Shown: positions 7,843-17,119 of the stretch, piece after piece | Layout: every line of letters starts with the position of its first letter | How positions within the stretch are numbered: position 1 is the first letter of the stretch | DNA from: Ardenticatenia bacterium | GTDB lineage: Bacteria > Chloroflexota > Anaerolineae > 4572-78 > NAK82 | NCBI GenBank assembly: GCA_003130875.1 | Contig: QEXY01000069.1 | Coordinates: 1-42,890, forward strand | Direction: 5' to 3' | Length of the DNA stretch: 42,890 bases | Translations under genes and position numbers: made by a program | The notes under the pieces: model-generated | Databases searched by the model: none | What the model saw: only the letters and a program-made list of their open reading frames with translations | What the model was told of the DNA's origin: nothing

Positions 7843-8797
7843 GAAGATCCCCAATAACCGTGTTGCGTACGGAAAAGCGCTCGTCTCGGTCGGTGAGACG
7901 CGCCCGAACGTGGTTGTGCTCGAGGCCGACCTCGGCAAAGGCACCCAAACGGTGCTCTTCCGCGAACGTTTCCCGGAGCGTTATTTCCCGGTGGGCATCG
8001 CCGAAGGGAATATGATGGGTGTGGCGGCTGGCCTGGCCACGACAGGCTTGGTGCCTTTTGCCAGCACTTTCTGTGTCTTCGCCAGCATGCGGGCTGTCGA
8101 GCAGTTTCGGAACAGCATCGCCTACCCTCGACTGAACGTCAAAGTGGTGGCCACGAATGCCGGGATCGAGATCGGACCAGATGGTGCCACCCACCAGGCC
8201 ATTGAAGACATTGCGATTATGCGGGCGATCCCGAATGTCACCGTATTGGTGCCGTCGGATCCGGTGATGACCATGAAGCTGATCCCTATGGTGGCGGATT
8301 CGATGGGTCCGGTGTATGTCCGCATCGGACGTCAGGATACCCCTTATCTCTATGATGAGAGTACCTTGCACCTGGAATTCGGCAAGGCGGTTTTGGCCCG
8401 TGAAGGCTACGATGTGACGATTATCGCGATCGGCAATATGGTGTGCCGCTCATTGGCAGCGGCAGAGATTCTCGAGCGCGAGGGCATTTCGGCGCGGGTG
8501 TTGGACATGTTTTCCATCAAACCACTCGACAGCGATGCCATTGTGCAGGCAGCGCGGGAGACGGGTTGCATCGTGACCGCTGAAGATCACAACATTCTGG
8601 GTGGTCTGGGTGGTGCAGTGGCAGAAGTGTTGAGCGCCGAGCTGCCGGTGCCTCTGGTGAGAGTGGGCGTGCAAGATACCTTCGCCGAGTCCGGAGATGG
8701 AGAGGCGGTGCTGCGCGCGTATGGTCTCACGGCTGAGCGGATCGCTGAAGCGGCACGCATCGCAATGGCACGGCGCGATGGTCTCAGACGCACATAG
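7835..8797 (+). CDS. Transketolase, C-terminal (pyrimidine-binding) subunit
   Basis: Second half of the split transketolase (320 aa), supplying the pyrimidine-binding domain and the C-terminal domain. Recognisable segments are VLEADLGKGTQT, FPVGIAEGNMMGVAAGLATTG (the Glu of AEGNM activates the thiamine aminopyrimidine), STFCVFASMRAVEQ, GATHQAIEDIAIMRAIPN and the C-terminal TAEDHNILGGLGGAV. The ATG at 7835-7837 lies inside the end of the upstream gene (ATGTCTGA overlap) behind AAGGAGA, so the subunits are coupled. 1-Deoxyxylulose-5-phosphate synthase is a relative but is a single longer chain. Confidence 0.94.
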   Translation: MSEKIPNNRVAYGKALVSVGETRPNVVVLEADLGKGTQTVLFRERFPERYFPVGIAEGNMMGVAAGLATTGLVPFASTFCVFASMRAVEQFRNSIAYPRLNVKVVATNAGIEIGPDGATHQAIEDIAIMRAIPNVTVLVPSDPVMTMKLIPMVADSMGPVYVRIGRQDTPYLYDESTLHLEFGKAVLAREGYDVTIIAIGNMVCRSLAAAEILEREGISARVLDMFSIKPLDSDAIVQAARETGCIVTAEDHNILGGLGGAVAEVLSAELPVPLVRVGVQDTFAESGDGEAVLRAYGLTAERIAEAARIAMARRDGLRRT

Positions 8798-10079
8798 TAA
8801 TGCCCTCTGCAATTGGGGCGCGCATCCTCCAGCGAGCGAGATCTCGTTGCGCATCCTGATGCTGGCACCCACAATGTTCTTCGCGGACTATGGGTGCCAT
8901 GTGCGCATCTTGGAAGAAGCCAATGTCTTGCAACGGATGGGGCATCAGGTCACCATCCTGGCGTATCCTAACGGGCGCGACATCGCCGGTTTGCATGTTG
9001 AGCGCTGTTGGGGCGTGCCGTTCAACTACCGGATCATTGTAGGGTCGTCGCGACACAAAATTTATCTCGATGTGATGCTCGCGCTGAAGTCCCTGCGCTA
9101 TGTGTTGCGCAACAGGCCGCACATCATCCACGCCCATCTGCACGAAGGTGCACTTTTGGGATGGTTTCTCAGCCGGCTGACGGGCGCACCCCTGGTTTTC
9201 GACTTTCAGGGCAGCATGACGGCGGAGATGATTGACCACCATTTCCTGCGCGGTCCGGACAGCCGATTCTATCGCCCGCTGCGTTGGCTTGAACGACGTA
9301 TCGACCGGGCAGCGCCGGTTGTGCTCACCAGCTCCCTGCATGCCTCCAGGCTCCTCAACGAAGAATTTGGCGTGCCCGCCGAGCGGATCATTCCGCTGCC
9401 GGACTGTGTCAATCCGGAAACCTTTTCGCCTGAGATTATCGCTCAAGAAGAAAAAGCCCAGCTGAAGCATGCGTTGGGAATACCGCCCGATCGTCGGATC
9501 ATTGTATATCTGGGTCTGTTGACCGAGTATCAGGGCATTGGTCTCCTGTTGGAAGCGGTGCGCGAGATTGCCGGTCGCCGTGCCGATTTTCACGTGCTGC
9601 TGATGGGCTTTCCGCACGCCTCTTATCAGGCGCGTGCGACGGAGATGGGCATTGTCGACCGTTTTACCTTCACCGGCAAGGTGGCTTATGAGGACGCGCC
9701 GCGCTATCTGGCGCTGGGCGACGTCGCCGTGGCGCCCAAGCTCTCCGCGACCGAAGGGAGTGGCAAGCTGCTGAATTACATGAGCATGGCGTTGCCGACG
9801 GTGGCATTCCCGGTGCCCGTCAGCCGGGAGTATCTGGGGGAGTGGGGCATGTATGCGTCGGAATGTTCCGCTACAGCACTGGCCGCCGCTCTGGAAAAAG
9901 CGCTGGATATGGGCACGGCCGCACGAACCCAGCTGGGATTGCGATTGCGGGAACGTGCCTGCAGTCTCTACTCATGGCGTCGCGCGGGGGAACAACTGGT
10001 GGAGGTGTATCGCGGCCTCCTGGAAGGGAGAGCGGGTCTTGCCTATCACCAGAGTCCCATCAGCCGTTTTCCCTCCTGA
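8778..10079 (+). CDS. GT4-family glycosyltransferase
   Basis: A retaining, GT-B-fold glycosyltransferase (433 aa from the ATG chosen) that probably transfers a sugar from a nucleotide donor to a lipid or glycan acceptor. It shows the N-terminal LRILMLAPTMFFADYGCHVRI strand, HIIHAHLHEGALLGWFLSRL, the donor-domain start IIVYLGLLTEYQGIGLLLEAV, and ATEGSGKLLNYMSMALP, a variant of the EX7E donor-binding motif. Start is uncertain: ATG at 8778 overlaps the transketolase end by 20 bp, while TTG at 8847 would start just before the first Rossmann strand; neither has a strong ribosome site. Donor and acceptor cannot be read from sequence. Confidence 0.85.
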   Translation: MVSDAHSNALCNWGAHPPASEISLRILMLAPTMFFADYGCHVRILEEANVLQRMGHQVTILAYPNGRDIAGLHVERCWGVPFNYRIIVGSSRHKIYLDVMLALKSLRYVLRNRPHIIHAHLHEGALLGWFLSRLTGAPLVFDFQGSMTAEMIDHHFLRGPDSRFYRPLRWLERRIDRAAPVVLTSSLHASRLLNEEFGVPAERIIPLPDCVNPETFSPEIIAQEEKAQLKHALGIPPDRRIIVYLGLLTEYQGIGLLLEAVREIAGRRADFHVLLMGFPHASYQARATEMGIVDRFTFTGKVAYEDAPRYLALGDVAVAPKLSATEGSGKLLNYMSMALPTVAFPVPVSREYLGEWGMYASECSATALAAALEKALDMGTAARTQLGLRLRERACSLYSWRRAGEQLVEVYRGLLEGRAGLAYHQSPISRFPS

Positions 10080-10137
10080 GCACCGGTCTGTCGGCAGTGT
10101 TCCAACGGCACGAAATTTGACGTGAGCCTGGCATAAG

Positions 10138-11163
10138 ATGTCTTGCTGTTCACCTGATCTCCCGGCCGTATCCTCGGATGCGCCGACGGTCTCGATTGTG
10201 ATCATCAACTGGAACGGCAAAGAGCACCTCGCGTGCTGCCTTGCTGCGCTGGCGGCACAGACCTATCGGGATTTCGAGGTGATCGTCGTAGATAACGGCT
10301 CGACAGACGGCTCGGTCGCTTTTCTCCGCGAACGATATCCGGCGGTGCGTCTGATTGGCAATGACCGCAACCTGGGATTTGCGCGCGCCAATAATCAGGG
10401 CATTGCCGTGGCACGCGGCCGATACATCGTCATTCTCAACAACGACACCCAGGCGGAGCCACAATGGCTCGAAGCGCTCGTGAACGCGGCTGAAAGACAT
10501 CCGGAGATGGGCGCCTTTGCTCCACTTGTCTTGTTCAACGATCGGCGCGATGTGATTGACTCGGCAGGGCTGACGGTCTCCGTACTCGGTCATGGCATCC
10601 AGAACCTTCTGGGCGAACGGGTGGAAAGAGTCCAGGGTGCTTGCGAAGTTTTCGGAGTGAGCGCAACCGCCGCGCTGTTTCGCAGAGAAATGTTGCAGGA
10701 TATCGGCCTTTTTGACGAGGACTACTTCATCTACTATGAAGATGTGGATCTGGCCTGGCGAGCACGCCTGCGCGGTTGGCGTTCGCTCTTAGTGCCTGAG
10801 GCGGTCGTGTATCATGCCCACTCGGCCACGGTTGGCCGCGGCTCCCCTTTCAAGAAGCGTCTGCTGACCCGCAACCGATTGTGGACCATAGCTAAGGATT
10901 ATCATTTCCCCGCGATTGTGTTCTTTCTGCCGCTCATCCTGGCGTTCGAGGTAGGTTTCATTGTCCTGTCTCTGCTCAGGAGGGATGTGGCACCGGTGAC
11001 GGGGTTCTGGCAGGGGGTGACCGGACTACCCGGCGCGCTGAGGAAGCGTACCTCCATCCAGTCAAGCCGCACAGCTTCTTTCCGCCAGTTGGCATCGTTC
11101 ATGCACTGGTTCAACTCCCCGTTTTCCACCTGGCGTCTCCGTCGAGACCTCGGACGTCTTTAG
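10138..11163 (+). CDS. GT2-family glycosyltransferase (rhamnosyltransferase-like)
   Basis: An inverting GT-A glycosyltransferase of 341 residues. The fold signature is clear: SIVIINWNGKEHL, VVDNGSTDGS, NRNLGFA-type NDRNLGFARANNQG, the metal-binding LNNDTQ (DXD-like), a FGVSATAALFRREM acceptor region and YYEDVDLAWR with the catalytic-base Asp. This pattern is typical of WbbL-like rhamnosyltransferases, but sugar specificity is inferred only from family resemblance. One hydrophobic stretch (about 257-280) near the C-terminus suggests membrane association. It lies 58 bp after the GT4 gene, so both probably serve one surface-glycan pathway. Confidence 0.88.
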   Translation: MSCCSPDLPAVSSDAPTVSIVIINWNGKEHLACCLAALAAQTYRDFEVIVVDNGSTDGSVAFLRERYPAVRLIGNDRNLGFARANNQGIAVARGRYIVILNNDTQAEPQWLEALVNAAERHPEMGAFAPLVLFNDRRDVIDSAGLTVSVLGHGIQNLLGERVERVQGACEVFGVSATAALFRREMLQDIGLFDEDYFIYYEDVDLAWRARLRGWRSLLVPEAVVYHAHSATVGRGSPFKKRLLTRNRLWTIAKDYHFPAIVFFLPLILAFEVGFIVLSLLRRDVAPVTGFWQGVTGLPGALRKRTSIQSSRTASFRQLASFMHWFNSPFSTWRLRRDLGRL

Positions 11164-11246
11164 GAATAGCGTTCGGATCCTCCCATCGGGCTTCGCGCTG
11201 CATCGTCTGGTACTCCTGACCCATTCCCCACAGCAAACGTTCCCCC

Positions 11247-11252
11247 TATAAT
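11247..11252 (+). promoter_or_regulatory. -10 element upstream of the secreted protein gene
   Basis: A perfect TATAAT lies about 52 bp before the ATG at 11305. The -35 position 17 bp upstream reads TTCCCC, a weak match, so this is a candidate only. Confidence 0.35.
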
Positions 11253-11304
11253 GCAGAGTAGGGAATACTGAAAGGTGTAGATGGCAATCTAAGAGGAAGT
11301 GGTC

Positions 11305-12558
11305 ATGATAAGGAAACGCACGTGGAGAGCACTTGTGTTATGCTTTGTAATGGTCATTTTGGCCATGGTATCAGGCAGGACCGACCATGTGGCTGGAGCT
11401 ATATCTCGGGAGCGTGACACCGAGGGGCGCTCCATTCCCCACCTCTCTGATGCGCGATCTGGCGTCGAAGACCTACCCGCACCTCAGACAGAGCCTCTCA
11501 GCGTGATCATCGTGGCGCCCTCGGCGGAAATGGGGGATTTCGGCGCCAACCGTGGCAATGTGTGGGATATGGCGGAATCGAGCATCGTTGACATCGTGGC
11601 TCAGACCGAGCCTTTCTGGATGGAACGCCGCCCGGCTAGTGAAGGTACCATTGTGCGCGGTTCCACCGGTAGCCAGGTGCTAGCAATGATGTTCTGGGCT
11701 TCCTCCCAAGATACCTTCCCTACTCACCAATACCACCACCTGGTTTACCGGATGAAAATCCAGGCACCTCGGACATGCTGGACGAACGGACGTGTGGCAT
11801 ATGCCAGGAACTGGCCTCGCTGGTATGGTTCTCAAGTGTCCAGCTTTCCTTTTGTACCCCATGTTCCACCGTTAAACTGTCCCTATGGTAACTTTTGCAT
11901 TTATTACTTGGACCTGGCACGCAATAATAATTATCCTGGTTGGCCAACCTGGATGGGGACGAAATCCACCACTGATCCGTCCCCTTGGCTAAGAGATCCG
12001 GTGAAGGCGTTTGGTATCGTGCCCAATGAAGTGTGCGTGGATCAGAACGGAAAAGTGACAGCAGTACCGGAGTACTTCGACTTGGATTTCGTTTATCTCA
12101 CCGGAGATATCGTCGCGCGTGCCGAGGATGGCTATCGCTATCAGCTACGCTACGATCTCAACGCACCAGGCGCTCAAAGGGTGACCGTGACGATCCGCTA
12201 CCAGGAGCTGCACGAGCTACGCCCACCCGGCCAGGAACCTCCCTGTAACGCCGATCTGTTTGCCAACAGCTGGAAGGACTTCAACCCTCCCGCGCGTGAT
12301 ACGATCAATCTGATCGCACCTGAACCTCCCGAGCCGGCGGGCGAAAATCGCGTTTTTCTACCCGTAATTGCACGAGCCACTGGTGCGGGGCTGGGAAAAT
12401 GGGGCTATTGGCTGGACTTCTCGGACGGCACCCGTTTTCAGGATGGTAAGAGCTATTACCTCTGCATCGAAGCATACGATGGAGCGCGCCGTGCATACCG
12501 GGTGAGCAGTGCACCTGTCATCCGTGTGCCGCGCAGCCCATGGTTCGGCCCTAACTAG
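11305..12558 (+). CDS. Secreted protein of unknown function with internal VFLPVIA motif
   Basis: I do not recognise the family. The 417-residue protein starts MIRKRTWRALVLCFVMVILA, a clear signal peptide, and the rest is hydrophilic and rich in Trp, Tyr and Pro. About residues 70-130 include SVIIVAPSAEMGDFGANRGN; the middle (about 150-225) is aromatic-rich with several Cys; about 260-320 (DLDFVYLTGDIVARAEDGYRY) looks like beta-sandwich. Near 340-352 an acidic Pro linker precedes VFLPVIARA, a motif I associate with exported Chloroflexota proteins, followed by a ~65-residue beta-rich tail. The ATG follows AAGAGGAAG; a GTG two codons earlier is less likely. No enzymatic motif seen. Downstream gap 12559-12769 shows nothing clear. 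Confidence 0.7.
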   Translation: MIRKRTWRALVLCFVMVILAMVSGRTDHVAGAISRERDTEGRSIPHLSDARSGVEDLPAPQTEPLSVIIVAPSAEMGDFGANRGNVWDMAESSIVDIVAQTEPFWMERRPASEGTIVRGSTGSQVLAMMFWASSQDTFPTHQYHHLVYRMKIQAPRTCWTNGRVAYARNWPRWYGSQVSSFPFVPHVPPLNCPYGNFCIYYLDLARNNNYPGWPTWMGTKSTTDPSPWLRDPVKAFGIVPNEVCVDQNGKVTAVPEYFDLDFVYLTGDIVARAEDGYRYQLRYDLNAPGAQRVTVTIRYQELHELRPPGQEPPCNADLFANSWKDFNPPARDTINLIAPEPPEPAGENRVFLPVIARATGAGLGKWGYWLDFSDGTRFQDGKSYYLCIEAYDGARRAYRVSSAPVIRVPRSPWFGPN

Positions 12559-12769
12559 GCTGTTGGGCTTATCCGGTATTCCTGGCACGTCCATATAAGG
12601 TCCTGTGACACCGTTCCCTGGCCTCGCCAGCCTTTTCTCAGCGGATAAAGCGGATCAAGCCATGTAACCCCTGAAACACCCCGTTTTCGCATTTTCGGCC
12701 TCAGGTGGACAGGAACGCAGCCAACAGGTAGAATCACTCTGAAATCCTGAGCAGCGCCGGTCTATCGGC

Positions 12770-13969
12770 TTGCGCATCACATCGGGTTCTGGGTTGCACC
12801 ACCTGTTGTGGAAGTCATTTAGTCGGTTGGCCATAGGGGTCGTGCTGAGCTCCGTTGTGCTCAGCTGCATCCCCGCGATGCCCCCCTTGCCCGCTGTGCC
12901 TCGCGCGGAACGGGGCCGGCTGCGTGTGGCCATCCTGGCACCGTTGAGCGGAGAGCTGGCCACGTATGGCAGAATCGTACGCCAGGCTGCGGAGCTGGCG
13001 TTTGACGAGTGGAACGCACGCCATAGCGGGGGGATTTTCATTGAATCTATCGCGGAGGACACCCCATGCGATGCCATGCACGCGCGTCAGGTGACAGAGC
13101 GCATCATCGCTGCGGGGGTGCGCTTCGTCGTGGGTGGAATCTGTTCCGAGGCGGCGATCCCTATTGCCAGTGTAGTAGATAAAAGGGGCGCCCTGTTCAT
13201 TGCCATGAGTGCCACGCATCCATTGGTCACGATTGACGCGCAGGGCAACACGCGTCCACGGGTCTTTCGCACAACCTTCACCTACGCTCAACAAGGACGT
13301 GCGGTGAGCCGCTTCGTCTTACAGACGTTGCGCCTGGATCGCGTCGCAGTGGTCAACAATCCGGAAAGTCCATTTGCTCGGGAAGTGGTGGCCGCCTTCA
13401 ACGAATCCTTCACTCGCCGGGGCGGCTATGTTTTGAGCATAACCGTTGATCGCGGTCAACCGTCTGATTTCATCGAGCATCTGGATGCGCAGATGATGTC
13501 CGATGTCCAGGCGGTGTATGTGCCAGATGATTATGCTGCTGTTGTGCGCGTGCGCGATGCGTTATGGCAGAAGGGTATCAGCAGGCCTGTGTTGGGCAGC
13601 GATGGGTGGAATATACACGCTGTCCGCCTGGCTGCTGGGGAAGATGTCTACCTGGTGGCGCACTATAGCGCGCAGGTCGCCGATCCGACTGCACAGCAAT
13701 GGGCGGCGCGCTACCGTGCGGCTTTTGCCGTGGAGCCCGATACGTTGGCTGCCCTGGCGTACGACGCAGCGATGCTGCTCGCTCAGGGCATCGAGCAGTC
13801 CCAGAGCACCTCGCCAGAGGCAGTGGCAGGTGCGCTCAGTGTGGTGGATTATGAGGGCGTTACAGGGCGCTGGCGCTTCGATGTACAACACAACCCCCTC
13901 AAACGAGCTTTTTTCTTGAGAGTTCAAGACGGCACGCTCCAGTTTGCAGGCAGTGCCGATGTCGAGTAA
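12770..13969 (+). CDS. Periplasmic-binding-protein-type lipoprotein (branched-chain amino acid ABC receptor family)
   Basis: A type-I periplasmic binding protein (LivJ/LivK-like, Peripla_BP_6) of up to 399 residues. The N-terminus has a hydrophobic stretch ending in VVLSC, a plausible lipobox, so the mature protein is probably lipid-anchored. RLRVAILAPLSGELATYGR, GIRF-like GVRFVVGGICSEAA, FRTTFTYAQQG, RVAVVNNPESPFARE and PDTLAALAYDAAMLLAQGI follow the fold order of the family. The first possible start is a TTG at 12770-12772 without an obvious ribosome site; a slightly later TTG is possible. No permease or ATPase genes for this class are adjacent, so it either serves distant components or acts as a receptor. 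Ligand unknown. Confidence 0.8.
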   Translation: MRITSGSGLHHLLWKSFSRLAIGVVLSSVVLSCIPAMPPLPAVPRAERGRLRVAILAPLSGELATYGRIVRQAAELAFDEWNARHSGGIFIESIAEDTPCDAMHARQVTERIIAAGVRFVVGGICSEAAIPIASVVDKRGALFIAMSATHPLVTIDAQGNTRPRVFRTTFTYAQQGRAVSRFVLQTLRLDRVAVVNNPESPFAREVVAAFNESFTRRGGYVLSITVDRGQPSDFIEHLDAQMMSDVQAVYVPDDYAAVVRVRDALWQKGISRPVLGSDGWNIHAVRLAAGEDVYLVAHYSAQVADPTAQQWAARYRAAFAVEPDTLAALAYDAAMLLAQGIEQSQSTSPEAVAGALSVVDYEGVTGRWRFDVQHNPLKRAFFLRVQDGTLQFAGSADVE

Positions 13970-14009
13970 GGGTTGTCATGCGATCTAACTCTGAGGAGGA
14001 CTCGATACG

Positions 14010-15590
14010 ATGACGCAACGTATGAAGATCACCTACGCCACAATGTCTGCCGATAACGAGGAGCTCCAATCCGCCTTTGATCGCGCGATCGATCGCGTGA
14101 TCTCGACGTGGTTGGGTGTTGATCTGCCGATGTTTATCGATGGCAGGCGGGTGTCAAGTGACCACGTAGGGCAGAAGTTCAGCCCTATGGATACCACTCT
14201 GCACTTGTGCAACTTTGCCCACGGAACAGCCGAGGATGCCAGAAGAGCGATTGCCGCGGCGAAGAGGGCGTTTCCCGAGTGGCGCAGGGTGCCATGGCAG
14301 GAGCGCGTCGCGCTCATCCGCAAGCTGGCCGAGCGGATCAGCGAGAACAGCCTGGAACTGGCCGCGTTGATGATCCTGGAAGTGGGCAAGAGCCGTCTGG
14401 AGGCATTGGGTGAGGTTGAGGAAACCGCGGATCTGTTCCGCTACTACGCCAATTCGATGGAAAAGAACCACGGGTTCATCCACGAGCTGGGCAAGCTGAA
14501 TCCGGATGATCCGCACGAGCGCAATTTCAGCGTGCTGCGACCCTATGGAGTGTGGGCCGTGATCTCCCCTTTCAACTTCCCCATGGCCCTGTCCGCGGCA
14601 CCCATCGCAGCGGCTCTGCTCACCGGCAACACCGTGGTGTTCAAGGGATCCTCGGAAACCCCTTATACCAGCTGGAAGGTGGCGGAGCTCTTCGCAGAGG
14701 CCGGTTTACCGCCGGGGGTGTTCAATGCCTTGAGCGGCCCAGGCGGCACAGTGGGGCAGGAGCTGCAGGACAACCCCGACATCTGTGGATGGACCTTCAC
14801 CGGCTCGTATCAGGTCGGCATGCAGCTGTACAGAAAGGCAGCCAGCGGGGTCTATCCGCGGTTCGCGATCATCGAAATGGGCGGCAAAAACCCGGTCATC
14901 GTCTCCAACACCGCGGACGTGACCAAGGCGGCGACGGGGGTGGTACGGGCGGCATTCGGGCTGAGCGGTCAGAAATGCTCCGCCTGCTCGCGCGTTTACG
15001 TTCAGAAGGGCATCTATGATGCTTTCAAGACCAAGCTGGTCGAGATGACCCGTGCCCTTAAGGTGGGGGTGCCGACACATCGCGACGTCTTTATGGGAAG
15101 TGTCATCAATCGTGCGGCGTATGAGAACTACCAGAGATATGGAGCGCTCGCGCGACGTGATGGAACGGTGTTGGTCGGGGGGCGTGTCCTGACGGAAGGA
15201 CCTCTGGCACGCGGTTACTACGTCGAACCGACCATCGTGGAAGGGTTGCCCGAGGATCACGAACTGGTCAAGACAGAGCTCTTCCTGCCGATTCTGCACC
15301 TGGCACGGGTCGAAACGCTGCACGAAGCGATGGACAAAGCGAATGACACGATCTACGGTCTTACCGCCGGATTCTTCGGCGAAGATCCGGCAGAGATTGA
15401 ATGGTTCTTTGAGAACATCGAGGCAGGTACGACGTACGTGAATCGCGCTGCGGGTGCTACGACAGGTGCATGGCCGGGTGTGCAGGCGTTTGGCGGGTGG
15501 AAGGGAAGCGGTTCCAGCGGTAAGGGGATCGGCGGTCTGTACACCCTGGCACTTTATATGCACGAACAGAGTCGCACCATCATGGGGTGA
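14010..15590 (+). CDS. Aldehyde dehydrogenase, 1-pyrroline-5-carboxylate dehydrogenase type
   Basis: NAD(P)-dependent aldehyde dehydrogenase of 526 residues, closest in layout to P5C dehydrogenase, which oxidises glutamate semialdehyde to glutamate in proline catabolism. Motifs: SPFNFPMALSA, GNTVVFKGSSETP, FTGSYQVGMQLY, EMGGKNPV with the general-base Glu, and SGQKCSACSR with the catalytic Cys, preceded by the long N-terminal arm of P5C dehydrogenases. The usual EEIFGP reads TELFLP, so the Gly after the cofactor-binding Glu-x-Phe is Leu. The C-terminal VQAFGGWKGSGSSGKG matches the family's substrate loop. ATG behind GAGGAGG (13992-13998). No proline dehydrogenase neighbour is seen, so the substrate is not proven. 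Confidence 0.85.
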   Translation: MTQRMKITYATMSADNEELQSAFDRAIDRVISTWLGVDLPMFIDGRRVSSDHVGQKFSPMDTTLHLCNFAHGTAEDARRAIAAAKRAFPEWRRVPWQERVALIRKLAERISENSLELAALMILEVGKSRLEALGEVEETADLFRYYANSMEKNHGFIHELGKLNPDDPHERNFSVLRPYGVWAVISPFNFPMALSAAPIAAALLTGNTVVFKGSSETPYTSWKVAELFAEAGLPPGVFNALSGPGGTVGQELQDNPDICGWTFTGSYQVGMQLYRKAASGVYPRFAIIEMGGKNPVIVSNTADVTKAATGVVRAAFGLSGQKCSACSRVYVQKGIYDAFKTKLVEMTRALKVGVPTHRDVFMGSVINRAAYENYQRYGALARRDGTVLVGGRVLTEGPLARGYYVEPTIVEGLPEDHELVKTELFLPILHLARVETLHEAMDKANDTIYGLTAGFFGEDPAEIEWFFENIEAGTTYVNRAAGATTGAWPGVQAFGGWKGSGSSGKGIGGLYTLALYMHEQSRTIMG

Positions 15591-15634
15591 GGTGACAGGT
15601 GTCCGCTCCTCGCTGTGTCGTGTCTGAGGGGAGG

Positions 15635-17119
15635 TCAGGTGGCGTTGCGGACGGCTTCGAGCTCCAGTTCCAGGCCCAGGATGCGAGCCAAGTAGCCCAG
15701 AATAAATTTGTGACGCACCGTGATGCGGATACTACGTCGCCAGGCGGCCCAAATCCCGCCGCAGGTGCGCCCGCGCGAGTCGTGTGCCAGGACGCCGACT
15801 GCCATAGCCGGGGGATTTTCTCCACCCTCTGCCGGTAAATCCGACAGCGCGGTTATGGGCAAGTTATGTGACATCAGCTCGCTGGCCTGGACGAGAGATG
15901 TCCATTGGAGAAGACGCACCAGATGCGCCGCTGTCTTGGTGGATACTCCCAGGCACCCGCCTAGTTCGGGTGCTCCCTTCTCATTCCAGCGCACCCACCC
16001 CACTGCGCTCGCACCCAGCACGGTGCGCATTTGGGTGAGCGTGCTGGCATCCTGGAACGAGACGGCAGGACCAAGACGGGCAATCGCTTCATAGAGACGC
16101 GTGACCTCGATCTCACGGGTGGCGAACGCGTTGTCATCGTGCCATCCCCTTTCTGGCTCTGGCGCGTCTTGTTCTTCTGACTGATACACGCGAACTCTGT
16201 TTCGGCCTGCTTGCTTCGCTTGGTAAGCGGCTGCATCGGCTGCTTGCAACAGCGCTTGGGCCGTTTTCTCAGCCAGCTGATCGAGCGAAGCGACCCCCAA
16301 GCTGGCAGTGAGTTCGCTCACTTCCTCTAACGCCGCGGCGGTTGGCGTGTCTGCCAGGGCACGGGTGACTGAGGGCCATAGACTCGCCGCAATCACCTGG
16401 CGCAACCTGCGCGCTATGTTCCGCGCCGCGGTGCGATCCACTCCCGGCAACACGATGACAAACTCTTCGCCTCCATAACGTGCCGGGATATCCGTGGCGC
16501 GCACTTGAGCCCGGAGGAGATCGGCCAGCTCCTGCAGCACGCGATCTCCCACAGCATGCCCAAATGTGTCGTTGATATTCTTGAAATGGTCGAGGTCAAG
16601 CCAGATAACGCTGAGAGGCTCTCCAGATCTCGCAGCGACTGCCACTTCGCGCGCCAGCACCTCATCCAGCATATAGCGGTTGGGGAGCGAGGTGAGGCTG
16701 TCGCTGGTGGCAAGACGCTGTAATTGTGTTTGAGACCTGACCCAACGCAATCCCACTTCGATGCGAGCGCGCAACTCGTGCAATGCAGCCGGTTTAACAA
16801 TGTAGTCATCCGCGCCTGACTCCAGGTTGACCACATAACTCTCCCGTTCATCCTTCGCGGTCAGGATGATCACATAAATGGGATGCAGGGTGGGATTGTT
16901 CTTCAATTCCCGGCACAGTGCCGTTCCATCGATCCCGGGCATCATGAGGTCTGTGATGACCACCTGGGGGTGCTGTTCAAGCGCCTGGCGGAGGGCATCC
17001 TGACCATTGGTCGCGACTGCGACCTGATAGCCATCTTTACATAGTGCGTACTTCAGCAGCCGCACCATGTCGGGGTCATCGTCCACCACCAGCACGCATG
17101 CCTTCTCAGCCATACCCAT
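15635..17119 (-). CDS. Response regulator with GGDEF diguanylate cyclase and C-terminal GAF-like domain
   Basis: Cytoplasmic signalling protein (494 aa from the start chosen). Residues 8-125 form a receiver domain with acidic pocket VVDDDPD, phospho-acceptor Asp57 in VVITDLMMPG, and Lys in YIVKPA. A GGDEF domain follows (about 137-313) with GGEEF at 216-220, so it should make c-di-GMP, and an RxxD inhibitory site (RATD, 207-210) five residues before it. About 335-494 is a GAF-like domain. ATGs at 17119 and 17113 are both possible. The neighbouring histidine kinase is divergent and is the obvious candidate partner. Convergent with the aldehyde dehydrogenase, 44 bp apart, with no clear terminator. 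Confidence 0.9.
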   Translation of the reverse strand: MGMAEKACVLVVDDDPDMVRLLKYALCKDGYQVAVATNGQDALRQALEQHPQVVITDLMMPGIDGTALCRELKNNPTLHPIYVIILTAKDERESYVVNLESGADDYIVKPAALHELRARIEVGLRWVRSQTQLQRLATSDSLTSLPNRYMLDEVLAREVAVAARSGEPLSVIWLDLDHFKNINDTFGHAVGDRVLQELADLLRAQVRATDIPARYGGEEFVIVLPGVDRTAARNIARRLRQVIAASLWPSVTRALADTPTAAALEEVSELTASLGVASLDQLAEKTAQALLQAADAAAYQAKQAGRNRVRVYQSEEQDAPEPERGWHDDNAFATREIEVTRLYEAIARLGPAVSFQDASTLTQMRTVLGASAVGWVRWNEKGAPELGGCLGVSTKTAAHLVRLLQWTSLVQASELMSHNLPITALSDLPAEGGENPPAMAVGVLAHDSRGRTCGGIWAAWRRSIRITVRHKFILGYLARILGLELELEAVRNAT

